A stretch of DNA of 64,000 nt. Origin: Acephala macrosclerotiorum. Lineage: Eukaryota; Ascomycota; Leotiomycetes; Helotiales; Mollisiaceae. The position numbers were made by a program, and so were the translations under genes. Below are positions 38,631-50,041 of the stretch, one piece after another (position 1 is the stretch's first letter; the number at the start of each line of letters is the position of its first letter). The stretch spans positions 354,156 through 418,155 of the forward strand of contig MU119211.1 of NCBI GenBank assembly GCA_014904845.1. Reading direction: 5' to 3'. The notes under the pieces were generated by a model. It was not told the DNA's origin and ran no database searches. It saw nothing but the letters and a program-made list of their open reading frames with translations.

Positions 38631-40129
38631 ATGCGTTTTACGAGATGCTCCGCCAGTACGGCCTCTGTGCTACTGGCAGGAAGTCATGTTGCGCAGGCAT
38701 TGACTGTTGATTTGACCTCACCAGGTGAGTTGCCACGCAGAATCTCTTTGTCGCCCTGGGATTTCCATACTGACACTTCATTTAGATTCGATCAAGAGTA
38801 CGGCCAAAACACTCGCGTACGATATGATGCTCTACTACAATGGGAACTTAACAGGAGGGATACCAGGAAACCTACCTGCGCCGTACTACTGGTGGGAAGC
38901 AGGAGCGATGTTTGGTGAGGGCTCCCCGAGGAGATTTTATGCTTCTCACATGTTGCTCTTTTTTCAAAACCTCGTACTAATTCATTGTAGGTTCACTTGT
39001 TGATTATTGGTATTATACTGGCGACTCGAGCTACAACGATGTCACTTCACAAGCCCTCCTGTTCCAAGTCGGACCCAATCGAGATTATATGCCACCAAAT
39101 CAGACGAAGACAGAAGGAAACGATGATCAAGGCTTCTGGGCATTAGCGGCCATGTCTGCAGCGGAAGTCAATTTCCCAAATCCTCCTGCGGATCAACCAC
39201 AATGGTTGGCACTCGCCCAAGCAGTATTCAACCTTCAAGCAAGTCGCTGGGACACAACTACATGTGGTGGAGGTTTACGTTGGCAGATTTTTACATTCAA
39301 TAATGGCTACAACTACAAAAACTCGATTTCCAATGGCTGCTTTTTCAACCTTGCCGCACGACTTGCGAAATATACTGGCAACAACACATACGCAGAGTGG
39401 GCAGAAAAGGCTTGGGATTGGACGGCTAGCGTTGGGCTCTTGGACGACAATTACTACATCTATGATGGCTCTGACGATACAATCAACTGTACAAAGGTTA
39501 ACCAGATTCAATGGACCTACAATGCTGGCGCATACCTTCTTGGCGCCGCAAACATGTACAACCACACAAATGGCGATCCGACATGGAAAACCAGGGTTGA
39601 TGGAATGCTCAAAGGCACAGATGTGTTCTTCCCCAAGAATAATATCATGCAGGAAGTGGCATGCGAGAATAACGGGAAATGCGATGTCGATCAGCACTCC
39701 TTCAAAGCTTACCTGGCACGTTGGATGGCAGCAACGACAAAAATGGCTCCATACACCTACAACGACGTGATGGCTAAACTGGCGCCAAGTGCGCAAGCTG
39801 CTGCTCAGCAATGCAGTGGTGGAGATAATGGCAGAACTTGTGGTCTAAGATGGCAAGACGGCACGACTTGGGATGGCAGCTTTGGTGTTGGTCAAGAAAT
39901 GGCCGCTCTTGAAGTAATTCAAAGCAACCTGATTACCCAAGCCTCTGGCCCTCTGACAAACAGCACTGGCGGCACCAGTCAAGGAGATCCGTCCGCAGGC
40001 ACATCTTCTTCTTACAGTCCGACAGCAATCGCCCCAGCGACGACTGGAGACCGAGTCGGCGCAGGTTTCCTCACCACAGTCGTGCTAATTTTCTTCATCG
40101 GATCGATCTGGTGGATGACTTTTGCTTGA
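38631..40129 (+). CDS. DFG5/DCW1-type GH76 endo-alpha-1,6-mannosidase-like, GPI-type
   Basis: Three exons: 38631-38724, 38786-38914 and 38991-40129, giving 453 aa. The start is the ATG of MRFTRCSA, which opens a signal peptide ending near AQA. The GH76 domain begins with DSIKSTA and shows [11 protein letters not shown], the catalytic double Asp in [11 protein letters not shown] (about residues 119-120), CGGGLRWQI and [14 protein letters not shown] Ser/Thr/Gly-rich stretch and a hydrophobic end ([16 protein letters not shown]) fit a GPI signal. Family knowledge: Dfg5 and Dcw1 are thought to cross-link GPI-protein mannan to the cell wall beta-glucan and are together essential in yeast. It runs in the same direction as the transaldolase 0.6 kb downstream, with no functional link. 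Confidence 0.95.
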
Positions 40130-40772
40130 ATTACGCATAGTCTCGTCTCTTGTACATACGCGCTTTCCTCCTAGGATAGGATACTGCATTGTTCATCGGT
40201 TGGCGTTTTGATAGCATTTTCTAGGTTGGGCGGCCCTCTTATGATGGGATGGGATTGCGGTGTTTTACGGTTCTGGGTTACGAAGCATCACTGCATACAA
40301 TCATTGGGCAGGGTTGGCAAAAATCAGGATGGACATATTCGTGTTCGGCGTACATAGGTTGTAAATTCGAATGATCTGTTTGTGTTCAAACCTTCCGATA
40401 TTCTCAAATGAGCAAAACTCTCCGCCATACCTGTGTATCACTCCCGAGTGGGAGCCCCAACCCGGTCCGGTAGCCTATCCGCATCCTCTTAAATGATTTG
40501 ACTACTAGTACACGCTATATTTCGTACCCAAGTGGAGCTTCGGGGGGAAGTGGCCCGAAATCTGGAGTGATTCGTTCGGCATACCTTCCTCGAGCCGAAA
40601 AAGCATGTTACATTCAGATCCAGAACGTGGGGCAAACTGTCAGCTGCATCTCATGTTTGTGCTTAAGATCTCTTCCGGAAGCTCATTTCTCAATCTTTGA
40701 TTCCGTCTTTTGCTTCGATTTGATACGGAATCTGAATTATTTGGTCAAAAGGCCAAAGATCGTTCATTCGAG
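40130..40772. other. Intergenic
   Basis: 3' flank of the GH76 gene and promoter/leader of the transaldolase. Nothing else seen. Confidence 0.5.
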
Positions 40773-42113
40773 ATGGCGCCAGCTCAGAATCTACTGCAGT
40801 TGTTGCAGTCACGAACTATCGTGGATTGTGATACTATGGATGTTAGAGGTGAGAATTCCTCGTCATCTTCCTGTAATGTCAGCAGCTGACTATCAACAGT
40901 ACCGAAGACCTTGGGAAAGTTCGTTGACTGCACTTCGAATCAGGTACCATTCCCTGACCATATCATTTCTTTTCGAGGAATCATGAACTGATGGAAGATA
41001 TAGGCAATTGCATTATTCGAACTCCAAAAACCAATTCACAAATCAACTGTCGAAGAATCAGTCGCATTGGCGAAGACACTATCCACCAAATTTCCTGAGA
41101 TCTCAGTCAAGGAATTAGCTGTTGAGATTGCGGTGAGTCTCACTCCTTCACTTGACCACACCCTCATCTAACATTCCCCAGATGGTCAAACTCCAGCTCG
41201 CGATCTCCTACCATGTTTCCGGCTTCGTACATGTTCAGACGAATCCTTGCTACTCATTTGATTCTCAGAAGACCATTGTGAATGCGCGCCGTTCGTCCCT
41301 CCCCTCCACTATCTCCTCGCGTCATCAGCTAACAAAACAGGAATCGTCCAACTATTCAAATACCTCGACTCCTCTTTCGACACCAGTAGAGTCTGCATCA
41401 AAATCCCCAGCACCTGGGAAGGCTTACAAGCTTGTCGAACCCTTCAATCCACCGGAACTGCAACTCTCGCCACCACACTATTCAATCTCGAGCAAGCGGC
41501 GCTGGCAGGGGAGGTCGGGTGTCGGTATATTGCTCCTTATGTTAATGAGTTGAAGGTGCATTTTGAACCTGGGTGCGTATTTCCCTTCCCCATCCTTTCG
41601 TCCCCTTCTCTAGTTGAAAGAACGAATGGAAGAGAGAAAGAAGCTGATGAGATGAACAGATTCGTGGACCATAACAAAGCCCAGCGAATATGCTTGGATG
41701 CTCAGAGATTATACGAGCAACAAGGATTCAAAACCCAAGTCCTACCCGCTTCCCTAACATCCACGGATGAGATCATGGCTCTAGCTGGAGTACATCACAT
41801 CACCATCGCTCCCGGCCTCTTGACAAAACTCGCTACTACTCCGGCGAGCACTCTGAGCGTGAAGAGTCTTTTTGATGAGCCGAAGGTGGATGGGAAAGAG
41901 GAGAAGGGGTTTGTGAGTTTCAAGGATAGGGAGGCGGAGTATAGGATTGCGTTTACGAGGAGTGAGAATGGGGAGGGGGAAAGGAAGTTGGGTCAGGTAT
42001 GTATTGACATTGGGGGTGTAGGGTGAGGGTGATGCGGCTGACTGACGTGTGGATAGGCGATTAATATTTTCTGTGATATGCAGGATGAGATAGAGGGGAT
42101 GATGAGTGTGTAA
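40773..42113 (+). CDS. Transaldolase
   Basis: Seven exons: 40773-40848, 40900-40943, 41004-41132, 41182-41290, 41341-41572, 41660-41996 and 42057-42113, giving 327 aa. The start is the ATG of MAPAQNLLQLL. Transaldolase landmarks are VDCDTMD and CTSNQ at the N-terminus (substrate-binding Asp and Asn regions) and the Schiff-base Lys in IKIPSTWEGLQA near residue 139. The strands TLFNLEQA and CRYIAPYVNE also match. It would transfer a dihydroxyacetone unit between sugar phosphates in the non-oxidative pentose phosphate pathway. It has seven exons and looks divergent from the main housekeeping enzyme, so it is probably a second, paralogous transaldolase. The fourth donor is GTTCGT, the least certain splice. 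Confidence 0.88.
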
Positions 42114-42376
42114 TGGAGACGAGATGTGCAGTAATATCAGATGTACAGCAACTTTCAGTACACCTCACGATCAATCTCTCTCTGCACTTCGGGAATAATG
42201 TAGAATACCGACGAGGTGGTTTGGACAACAACGAAAGATATATAGATCACAGTTATTTCTTGATCTTTACATACCACATACTGGCGTGCTGAAATCGTAT
42301 GATCGCTTTCTATATTCGATGTCATGATCCATGGCCGCCGATCATGCTTGTGAATGTGCGGGGAAGTCAGATCCCA

Positions 42377-42408
42377 CGAGGCTAATCCATTTCGTCTCCG
42401 GCGCTCGG
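42377..42408 (+). repeat. Left terminal inverted repeat
   Basis: 32 bp that pair with 43751-43783 with a single one-base indel. Confidence 0.92.
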
Positions 42409-42656
42409 TTGTTGCCTATAGAGATGCACCCAAGATAAGATTTATTAGGAAAACACCACGAAAAACTATTTACACTGCATTAAAACTCTATTATATCTCC
42501 TCCACGCTCAATACATTGATTAATCCTCTCTTTTATTGTAGAAATTAAGTCATTTATTTCTTGAATAGTGATTTTGTTTTATTTCTTATAGATAAATTTG
42601 CGCAATTCTGCTTAATTCTTAGCTTTCCTTCTTTTGACTCTCTATTTAAGAATGCG

Positions 42657-43170
42657 CTATACATTCTCAATAGGAGAGAGATCTGGTGAGTCAGGAGAGT
42701 GTACAGGCTTCAATTGCTTGATATTGTATTTGTTTTTGAAATCATTCGAGGCGTTGAGAACAGATTTAGTGCCGTGAGCGCTTTCGTTATCTTCTTGGAA
42801 AATCCATTGGCAGATCCTCTTTTCTCTCTTCGCTTTAGCTCTCTCTTTCCTAAAGAATGGTTCAACTACAGGCTTCAAAAAGTGCTTTACATAGTCATTA
42901 CCGTCAATATTGCGAGGAAGGATAGCCAGTTTAAACTTGAAATTCCAGCCTACCATAGCAGAAACAGTAGTAGAGACTTTTTGGACTAGCATTTTCTTGT
43001 GTGTCTTATCAAGGCGATTTCGGTGTAGCTTTTTAGTGGCAGGGTCTCTCCCTCTTCTCCTTTAACACTTTTTCTTCTTCCGTTGATTGACAGTAAAGTG
43101 GCAAGCGTCTGAGTAGAGTACTGTCTTGTATTGAGGGGTTCTCTATTTCATATTATCTCTCAATGTTCTG
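42657..43170 (-). pseudogene. Tc1-like transposase remnant
   Basis: The longest open part (42992-42657) encodes the central catalytic region, including FQEDNESAHG and the SPDLSPIENV block. A stop follows immediately, where family members continue with W and a helix. Upstream, YKTVLYSDACHFTVN is in frame but is separated by stops near 43060 and 43145. More of the N-terminal DNA-binding part can be traced to about 43460 in broken frames. It is not functional as read. Confidence 0.82.
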
Positions 43171-43750
43171 CAAAATGATTCCCTCTTTTCTATGTTCTCT
43201 TTAATCAAGTACTTGTTTTTTGCAGCCCAAAAATGACTAATCCCTTCTCTCTTAAAGGCATTAACTAATGTTTGAAGTATACACTTAAAGTCATAGTAAT
43301 CAATCAACTTTTGAGTCTCTATAGAACCTTTCCTTCAATATCCATCTATATTTTTCTCGATTGCTAATACAATTTCTTTTGATATAGAATATTTCTTAAT
43401 TCGAGAAAGTCGAGCACGCCGAAAAAAGTTTTCATCGCGCTCGCAGATATCTATGATCGTTTGTCTAAACACTTTAATGAGATTTGATATAGCTTAAGAC
43501 TTAAAGCAAGGCTTTCGGTATCGTAGATCGTTAACGCGCTAGCGAGTTGGAGTATTTTACTTTTTGCGGTCTGTTTTGCGTCTAGGTTTCTTTTTTGGGC
43601 GTGGAGGAGGGCTGGGAGTGCGCGGTAAAATCGACTCTAATAGCGCGTCTATTTTTGCTTCAATTGGTTTCACGAGAGCTGTTGAGTGACTTGTTTTAGG
43701 TGGGTGTTTTGGTAGTAAACAAAGTCACTGCACAGACCACTTGAAATTAG

Positions 43751-43783
43751 CCGAAGCGCCGGAGACGAAATGGATTAGCCTCG
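43751..43783 (-). repeat. Right terminal inverted repeat
   Basis: 33 bp, the reverse complement of 42377-42408 with one additional A. Confidence 0.92.
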
Positions 43784-44098
43784 CCAAGACGTCAAATACG
43801 ATCCTTTCGAGACTTGAAACGATTAGGGCATAATTAAAGAGGATATCCGGAAGCGCTTGAATAATTGGACACTGATCCGGGGCTCCACACTAAAGTGAGT
43901 TTACGAGTGGAGGGGTCAAGGTAGGCTGCATGATCTGGTCGCATTGGCTTCACATCAGATTCTCTAGAACAGACAGGTATATATTTCAGGTTTCCTCGCG
44001 TCAAGACTCAAATTAAGTCAAAATTTATCGATACTTCGTAGTCAGGTGCCAATACATAGTTACACTCGCACCTTGCGATTCAAGTTCCAGACAGCACC

Positions 44099-45344
44099 AT
44101 GATGAGAGCAGCTCGCTTCCACAACAAACTCGATATCCGCATCGATGAAATCCCCATCCCAGCCCCAAAAGACGATGAAGTCCTCACAAAAGTAGAATAG
44201 TGCGGTCTCTGCGGTACCGACCTTCACGAATATACCGATGGTCTCTTCCTCATCCCCTCTTCTCCTCTCCCATCACCAACTAACGCAACTCATAGGACCT
44301 TACATCATCCCCAGAAAAGAAAACCCACACGTCGTAACAAAAGAAACCCTCCATCTAACCATGGGCCACGAATTCTGCGGCCGAATCACTAACGTCGGCT
44401 CAAACTCAACATTGAAAAAAGGCCAAGCAGTAATAGTCGACCCACGCTTCTATTGCTCTACCTGCTTCCGTTGCACAACCGGAAACTCCAACGCCTGTCT
44501 TAAATGGGGATTCCGCGGGCTCTCAGGCGGTGGAGGAGGACTGTCCGAATTTGTTGCTGTTCCCGAGAGTTTCTATCATGTCCTTCCCGAGACTGTGGAT
44601 TTAGCTTCAGCGGCGTTGATTGAGCCGTTAGCGGTGGCGATCATGCTGTGAGGAAGACGGGGATTAGGGACGAGGAGTGGAAGGAGAAGGATGTTTTGGT
44701 CCTGGACGGGGGCCCGATTGGGTTGTTTGTTGTGGTGGTGTTGAAGATGAAAGGGGTTAAGGGGGTGGTTGTTAGTGAGCCGACGGAGAAGAGGAGGGGG
44801 TTTTGTGGGGGAGTTGGCTAGTGTGTTGGATCCCACGAAGAATAATGTTGGGGAGCGATGTAGGGAATTGACGGAGGGAAAGGGGGTGGATGTTGTGTTT
44901 GATTGCGTGGGGATCGCACCTGCGTTGAAGGATGGGATGGATGCTGTGAGGTATGGAGGTTTGTATCCGAATGTTGCTGGGTGGATAACGCCGGTAAGTT
45001 ACCCACCCCACTTGTTCGTGAGAACACAGCTGATGACTACTTCAAAGTTTGTCGTCCCAATGGCACAATTCATGACGAAGGAGATGGAGATCAAGGCATC
45101 GATGGCCTACAATAATGAAGACTTTCAAGACACTGTCAAGGCTTTCGGTGGAGGTATGAAGTCCCAAGAACCTAGCTCAGAATCTGCTGATGATGTTTCA
45201 GGAGCGTTCCCTGGAATTGAGAAGTTTGTCACGAGTCGGGTGTTACTGGAAGATGTGGTGCGAAAGGGACTTGAGGAATTGATCCACCATAAGGATGACC
45301 ATGTCAAGATTCTGGTGACTCCAAAAAGAGAGTACATTAGATAA
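44099..45344 (+). pseudogene. Zinc-dependent medium-chain alcohol / 2,3-butanediol dehydrogenase, broken
   Basis: The start ATG at 44099 opens a normal N-terminus (RAARFHNKLDIRIDEIP). The zinc-binding strand, which reads VEWCGxCGTDLHE in intact members, is VE-stop-CGLCGTDLHE here: TGG has become TAG near 44198. An intron is likely at about 44242-44293. The next block is good (GHEFCGRI, DPRFYCSTCFRC, with the structural zinc Cys). A one-base loss after EPLAVA near 44640 shifts the frame, and the NAD-binding GGGPIG site is then read as DGGPIG. A second shift near 44805 restores a frame containing VDVVFDCVG. A normal GTAAGT intron follows at about 44995, then the conserved end. With one nonsense change and two frameshifts this is almost certainly dead. 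It lies about 315 bp from the transposon. Confidence 0.85.
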
Positions 45345-45627
45345 AATAGGAGAGAATGGAGAACACTCCAGCTTGTTTTCAATGTCCCGAGATCTTTTGA
45401 ACACTGTGCTGGGCTCTTCGTCATGCTTGCGACGTCTATCCAGGATGAATGCGAAAACCCTCAGTTGAGGTTCTCTCTAATGTCCCGAGAATCTGGGGGT
45501 CATTGGCCTGGCGTTCTAGACATGCGTTCAAAAGGAAGGGAGGGGACTAAGATGAGTATACTATGAATTTACATTTCTTCAGAGCAAAAACTAAGTACAA
45601 AGCAATGTATGGGCAGGTTTTCGGCCT

Positions 45628-47218
45628 TTACTCCTCTTCTTCTCTTTTCTCCTTCTTGATGCCCTTTTTTCCAGCAGGCCTACCCCTGCCCTTCTTAACA
45701 GCCTTAGCAGCAACGACAACCGGCTCATCCTCGTCCTCGACGTCAGCTGGAGATCCGGCCAAAACCGAGAATTGACCACCACAACCTGCGAACGACAGCT
45801 TCTTATTCTTGACAGCAGTATTCTCAAGAAGCCACGCACTGTCAACTGTTTCCTCCTTGCCCTGGCCAGTTCTATAGTTCTGACTGAAACCCCATGAGAA
45901 AACCTTTCCGTCCGAATCGATGGCAAACGAGTTGTCGATACCAGCAGCGACAGACTTGGCGTTGATATCTGGCATTATTAGCTTTATACTGTCAAGGATG
46001 TTTTGAATGACCTACCAGGAATCAAGACGGGGTTAAGCAAGATACGCTCCTCGAGAACATCTCCCTTGGGCAACTTTCGCTTGGGAACGCCGATCTGTCC
46101 GTCGTCACATCGACCCCATGAAAAGAGAGATCCGTCCTCAGTGCAAGCGATAGAGTGGTGGAGACCACCTTCAACTGCGGTGACTCCCATTTGACACAGG
46201 CTTCGGACGAGAGAGGGGCGCTTGACGACAGCGTTGTCCTCACCAGCATTTCCAATGATACCAGTTTGACCGTAATTGTTGAGTCCCCATGCCCAGACTC
46301 GTTGCGTGCTGTCGATAGCAAAGGAGTGGTAGGCACCGGCGGCGATGTAAATGATGTCTCCTCGGTGGAGATTGGTTTGCAGGGCGGGACGAAGGGCATT
46401 GTACCGGTACTTTTCGGCGTACTCTCGACCGAGTTGGAATTGTGCAGAGTCGCCCCAGGACCAAACATTGCCAGTGTGATCAAGAGCAAGCATGTGGTTA
46501 CCACCAGCTGCGAGGGACTTGATATTGCTCAACTCGGGGATCTTCACAGGTGTTGTTTGCTTTTTAAGACCAGCTCGGTAGCCCTCGAGTGAGAAACCGA
46601 TAGGACCATCACCTCCCTGGAAACATGTTAGGAAAGAATACTGAAAAGGGGAGAGAAACTTACGATGAATGTTCCCCAGCCATAGACTTCACCGGTGGCA
46701 GTAAGGGCGAAAGAAGCAGAGTCAGTGGCAGCGACTTGTACCCACTTAGGAGTACCTTGGAAATCATCGGCGGAGATGGCGGTAGGTGTGCTCTCCAGCG
46801 GGTTGAGACCAGAGTCGTCGTCGTCGTCGTCGGAATCGGAGCCGCTTCCATCGGCGGACTTCATGGGCGCATCCCAGGCAGTGTCGCGGCCGAGAGCACC
46901 ATCGTCGTTGACGCCCCAGGTATAGATTTTGTTGTCCTTAGTAATGGCAACACAATGCATTCCACCAACAGCGAGTTGGACGACACCGACAGTGGTCGCA
47001 TCAAGAAGATCGTTGAGTCTGGGACGAGTGATACCGGTTGGCATCTTTCCGCCACGCCTGACTGCACCAAGACCGAGCTCTCCATTCTCTCCGGAGCCGA
47101 AGACATAGACATCAAGGACTTGGGTTGGTTGCTTGTTGACTGTGACAGCAGCCTTGACCTTTTTCGTAGCTCTGAGGCGGACAGTAGCCTCGATAGCGGC
47201 CTTTCGCTTTGGTGCCAT
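45628..47218 (-). CDS. RCC1: RCC1-type guanine nucleotide exchange factor for Ran
   Basis: Three exons: 47218-46664, 46616-46016 and 45968-45628, giving 498 aa. The start ATG opens a Lys/Arg-rich nuclear localisation tail (MAPKRKAAIEA, ATKKVKA). Seven-bladed propeller repeats follow, each with the typical G-x-N-x-x-G-Q-L-G or WGxN pattern: VFGSGENGELG, TWGVNDDGALG, GWGTF, SWGDSAQFQLG, AWGLNNYGQTG, SWGRCDDGQIG and SWGFSQNYRTG. An acidic insert (Asp/Ser-rich, about residues 125-135) sits between blades. A basic tail (KKGRGRPAGKKG) probably aids chromatin binding. It generates Ran-GTP on chromatin for nuclear transport and spindle assembly (yeast SRM1/PRP20, fission yeast pim1). The KAP95 gene nearby encodes a Ran-dependent import receptor. 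Confidence 0.96.
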
Positions 47219-48266
47219 TGCGTCGAGAGATGCAGGAGATGGATATGTGAATTGTTGTTGTATCTAGTGGAATCGTCTGCTCTGGAATGCGGGAGCTATT
47301 TCGAGTCAGTCTCAGAATATGTTTCCAGGAATTTGTTTACGAACCTGCAGATTTTCGAAACACGAAGCAGTCCTAAAAAAACTGACTTGAATGAGGAGTT
47401 GAATGAAGCTTGAATGTATTCGATTGGAATTCGATGTTGCGACCGGCGTAACAAAGAAGATCAGTGTGAAGAATTGCGTCGTGATTCTCGGGGAGAAAAA
47501 AGTTTGTGGACGAAGGAAGGAATTTTCAAGAAGTTGTAGGATTATATGCCCAGATCCTAGCTATTGTCTTCTGCTTAGCATTGTGTTAGCGAAGAGATCA
47601 AGCTGCGCATCAGAAATATTCGTTGCTATTGTGAGTGAATTTTGAAGTTGATGTTGAAAAGGGGGTTATTTGCTAAGCGAGACAAAAGCAAAACCCTACC
47701 CATGTGAACAGCCGAGGACAATGTCCCGGGAGAACTGGGACTTTTAGATCACATATTATGATCCAATTCCTAATGCCCAGTGGCCCAGAGGGGGAAATGG
47801 GGTCAGAAAGAAGAAATTCAAGAGCGCGAGAAGAGAACTTTATAGCCCTCAACGCTAGTGACTCCACTCTTTCCAAACGTGGCCGGATACTTTGAAGGAA
47901 ATGAAATGCCTACAATTAAAATAACTACTAGTGAAAGAAAGGATTATTTCAGGAAACCAGGGAGATTGAAGAGAGTGAGAAAACTTTGGGGATACCTTGA
48001 ACTTCAAAGACTCACTCATACTGAATGAATTTGGGGAAAAGTGTGTAAGAGGAGGTTCTGAAGAGCGAGAAATACCTTGTGTACCACAAATCCACACTAT
48101 TATTCCTCATGTCTAGATCTGGTAGTGACTGTTCTGAAGAAAGTGCTTGGTAATCACTTCTCGAATGTCGAGGCAGGCAGCATTTTCAATGTCCCAGTCC
48201 GGTCCAGTCGAAGACACTCCAGGCAGTCTAGCATATGAAATTCGGCAACGCGTCTCCTCAAGCCTC
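47219..48266. other. Intergenic, no gene seen
   Basis: RCC1 promoter and 3' flank of the MFS gene. No supported gene. Confidence 0.5.
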
Positions 48267-50041
48267 TCAATCATGCACAGGCGCGAACTTCGACTTTCTT
48301 CTCAACGCCAGGCCATACTTCATGAATATAAAAGGCACCGGAATCGCAATCGTTGCAATGGCCCCGAGAATCGACATCGCGGGACCGACACCCAAATTGT
48401 GGAAGAGCGGCATCGCGATGAGTGGGAACGCAGCACCCATGAAGCTTCGTAGAAGGGTGTTGGCGGACACGGCCGAAGCAGCGTACAAACCGTAGGTGTC
48501 GACGAGGAAGTTGATGCATTGCTGAAAGATCACGTTGAAGCCAGCACCGATGAAACCAGCAGCGAAGACTGGAGAGATCCACGAGATTTTAGGATTTGCT
48601 GTCCATCCGAACCACTGCCACGAATTAGTACTCCGAATTGGGATGAAAAGGAGAATGGGGGGATGAAATCTAGTCGGGAATTTCAAACCCGCGGGAATAA
48701 AGAAATAATAGAAAAAGAGCAGGGTTGCTTACGAAGAGTCCAATGGCAAAAAGGAAGCCACCCACAGCCATAGGTGCAAGTCGAGCCTCTGGGACAGGTT
48801 TTCCTTTGGCAGCATCCATGATTCTGGCGTAGCGCGGCTGATTGGCAAGGTTGATGACAACCGCTGAACACACTCCCAGGAACAGTCCCAAGAAAGGCAG
48901 AGATCCTACCACTGGAGGCCATCCTCGCTCTTCTTCGAATACGATGGGAAAGACCTCAAGAGTTAAATACAGCAAAGCATAAACGAAGGACGCATATATT
49001 GCAATGGCGGTAACCATGGGTTCGGTCGTCAACATGACGATGGGCCGCGAGAAGTGTTTGGTGACGATGGTCTTTGGAGTGATTTTAATGTCCTCTTGCG
49101 AATGGTGCCAGGACTGGTCCCCGGTCTCCTTGCGAAGCCGTTGTGCTTTCTGCTTAAGTAGGACCGGGGCATACATTTCAGGCATTGCGAAGAGTGCGAG
49201 CGTGAAGACTGCAAAGGTCCAGATTGCCTCGATATACTCGGTCCACCTCCATCCTAGGTGTTTGTTTACTACCAACGCGGACCCGATGATAGGGCCGAGG
49301 GTTGGTCCACCGACGACAGCTACAATTCATTAGCTCCGATATATCTTGAGACGAAAGGATAACTCACCGACTGCATAGAATATGACGGCCGTTCCTCTGG
49401 CCTTGGGTTCGTAAAGATCTCCTAATGCAGCAGGGGCATTACTGACAGGAGCAGATCCAAAGACTCCTGCAAAGAATCTTGTTATGAAAATCGTCTCCGC
49501 ATTCTTTCCCACGGCGGTTGCAATCGAAAACAACCCAAGGACGAAGACCGCAGGCAACATCGACCATCTCCTTCCCCAAATCTCCGAGACTGGTGCCCAT
49601 ATTGAAGGTCCCAGGGCAAAGCCAAGACTGTGTCGGAAATTGTGAACAAAACCGTCTACAGCACCACGGCGGAAGTGGGATAACTTACACATATAAGGAC
49701 ACAGTTAGAACAGATACCTCTCTGCTAACGCCAACATATCTTGCAACCTTGGTTTCTGCAGGAGCTATGATAGAAGATCCTAAGCTCGCAGCCAAGGCCA
49801 GCATTCCTAACTGAAAAGTTATCCATGCTTTGTACAAGTTGCCCCAATTCCGAGGATTCGTCTTGTCGTCCGGTCCGTCCCAATCCACCTCATATGAACC
49901 TGTTTCGTTCCTCTTCTCATCTTCATCGCTGAGAGGCACCACGTTTTCTTCGTCATTGGCAGGTGAAGGATATAAATCCGATACTCGTTCTTGTTGGTCG
50001 TCAGTGACTACAGTTCGACTGCTATGCGCAGTCGAAAACAT
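48267..50041 (-). CDS. MFS transporter, DHA1 (drug:H+ antiporter) type
   Basis: Four exons: 50041-49689, 49627-49368, 49319-48733 and 48614-48267, giving 515 aa. The start is the ATG of MFSTAHSS. A charged cytosolic N-terminus ends in DWDGPDDKTNPRNW, a signature of the fungal DHA1 group. Twelve membrane helices can be traced, with the motif-A equivalent EIWGRRWSM after helix 2, GGPTLGPIIG at the TM5 motif C position, and a central loop of about 60 residues. Relatives export drugs, polyamines or toxins (FLR1/TPO-like); the substrate cannot be told from sequence. All splice sites are regular (GTAAGT, GTGAGT, GTAAGC). It is the only transporter in the window and lies 2.9 kb from the CoA-transferase gene. 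Confidence 0.92.

Larger units (their letters stand above)
42377..43783 (-). mobile_element. Tc1/mariner-type DNA transposon, degenerate
   Basis: The element is 1407 bp, bounded by inverted repeats of about 32 bp. The left end (42377-42408) begins CGAGGCTAATCCATTTCG; the right end (43751-43783) is its reverse complement with one extra A. The interior is AT-rich. The minus strand carries transposase pieces of the DDE superfamily family Tc1/mariner: YSDACHF (first Asp), FQEDNESAHG (second Asp) and HSPDSPDLSPIENV (the usual PDLxPIE block), divided by several stops and frame changes. The ends abut no TA duplication that I can see. The many TAG stops and the AT bias look like repeat-induced point mutation, a fungal defence against repeats. 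Confidence 0.88.
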
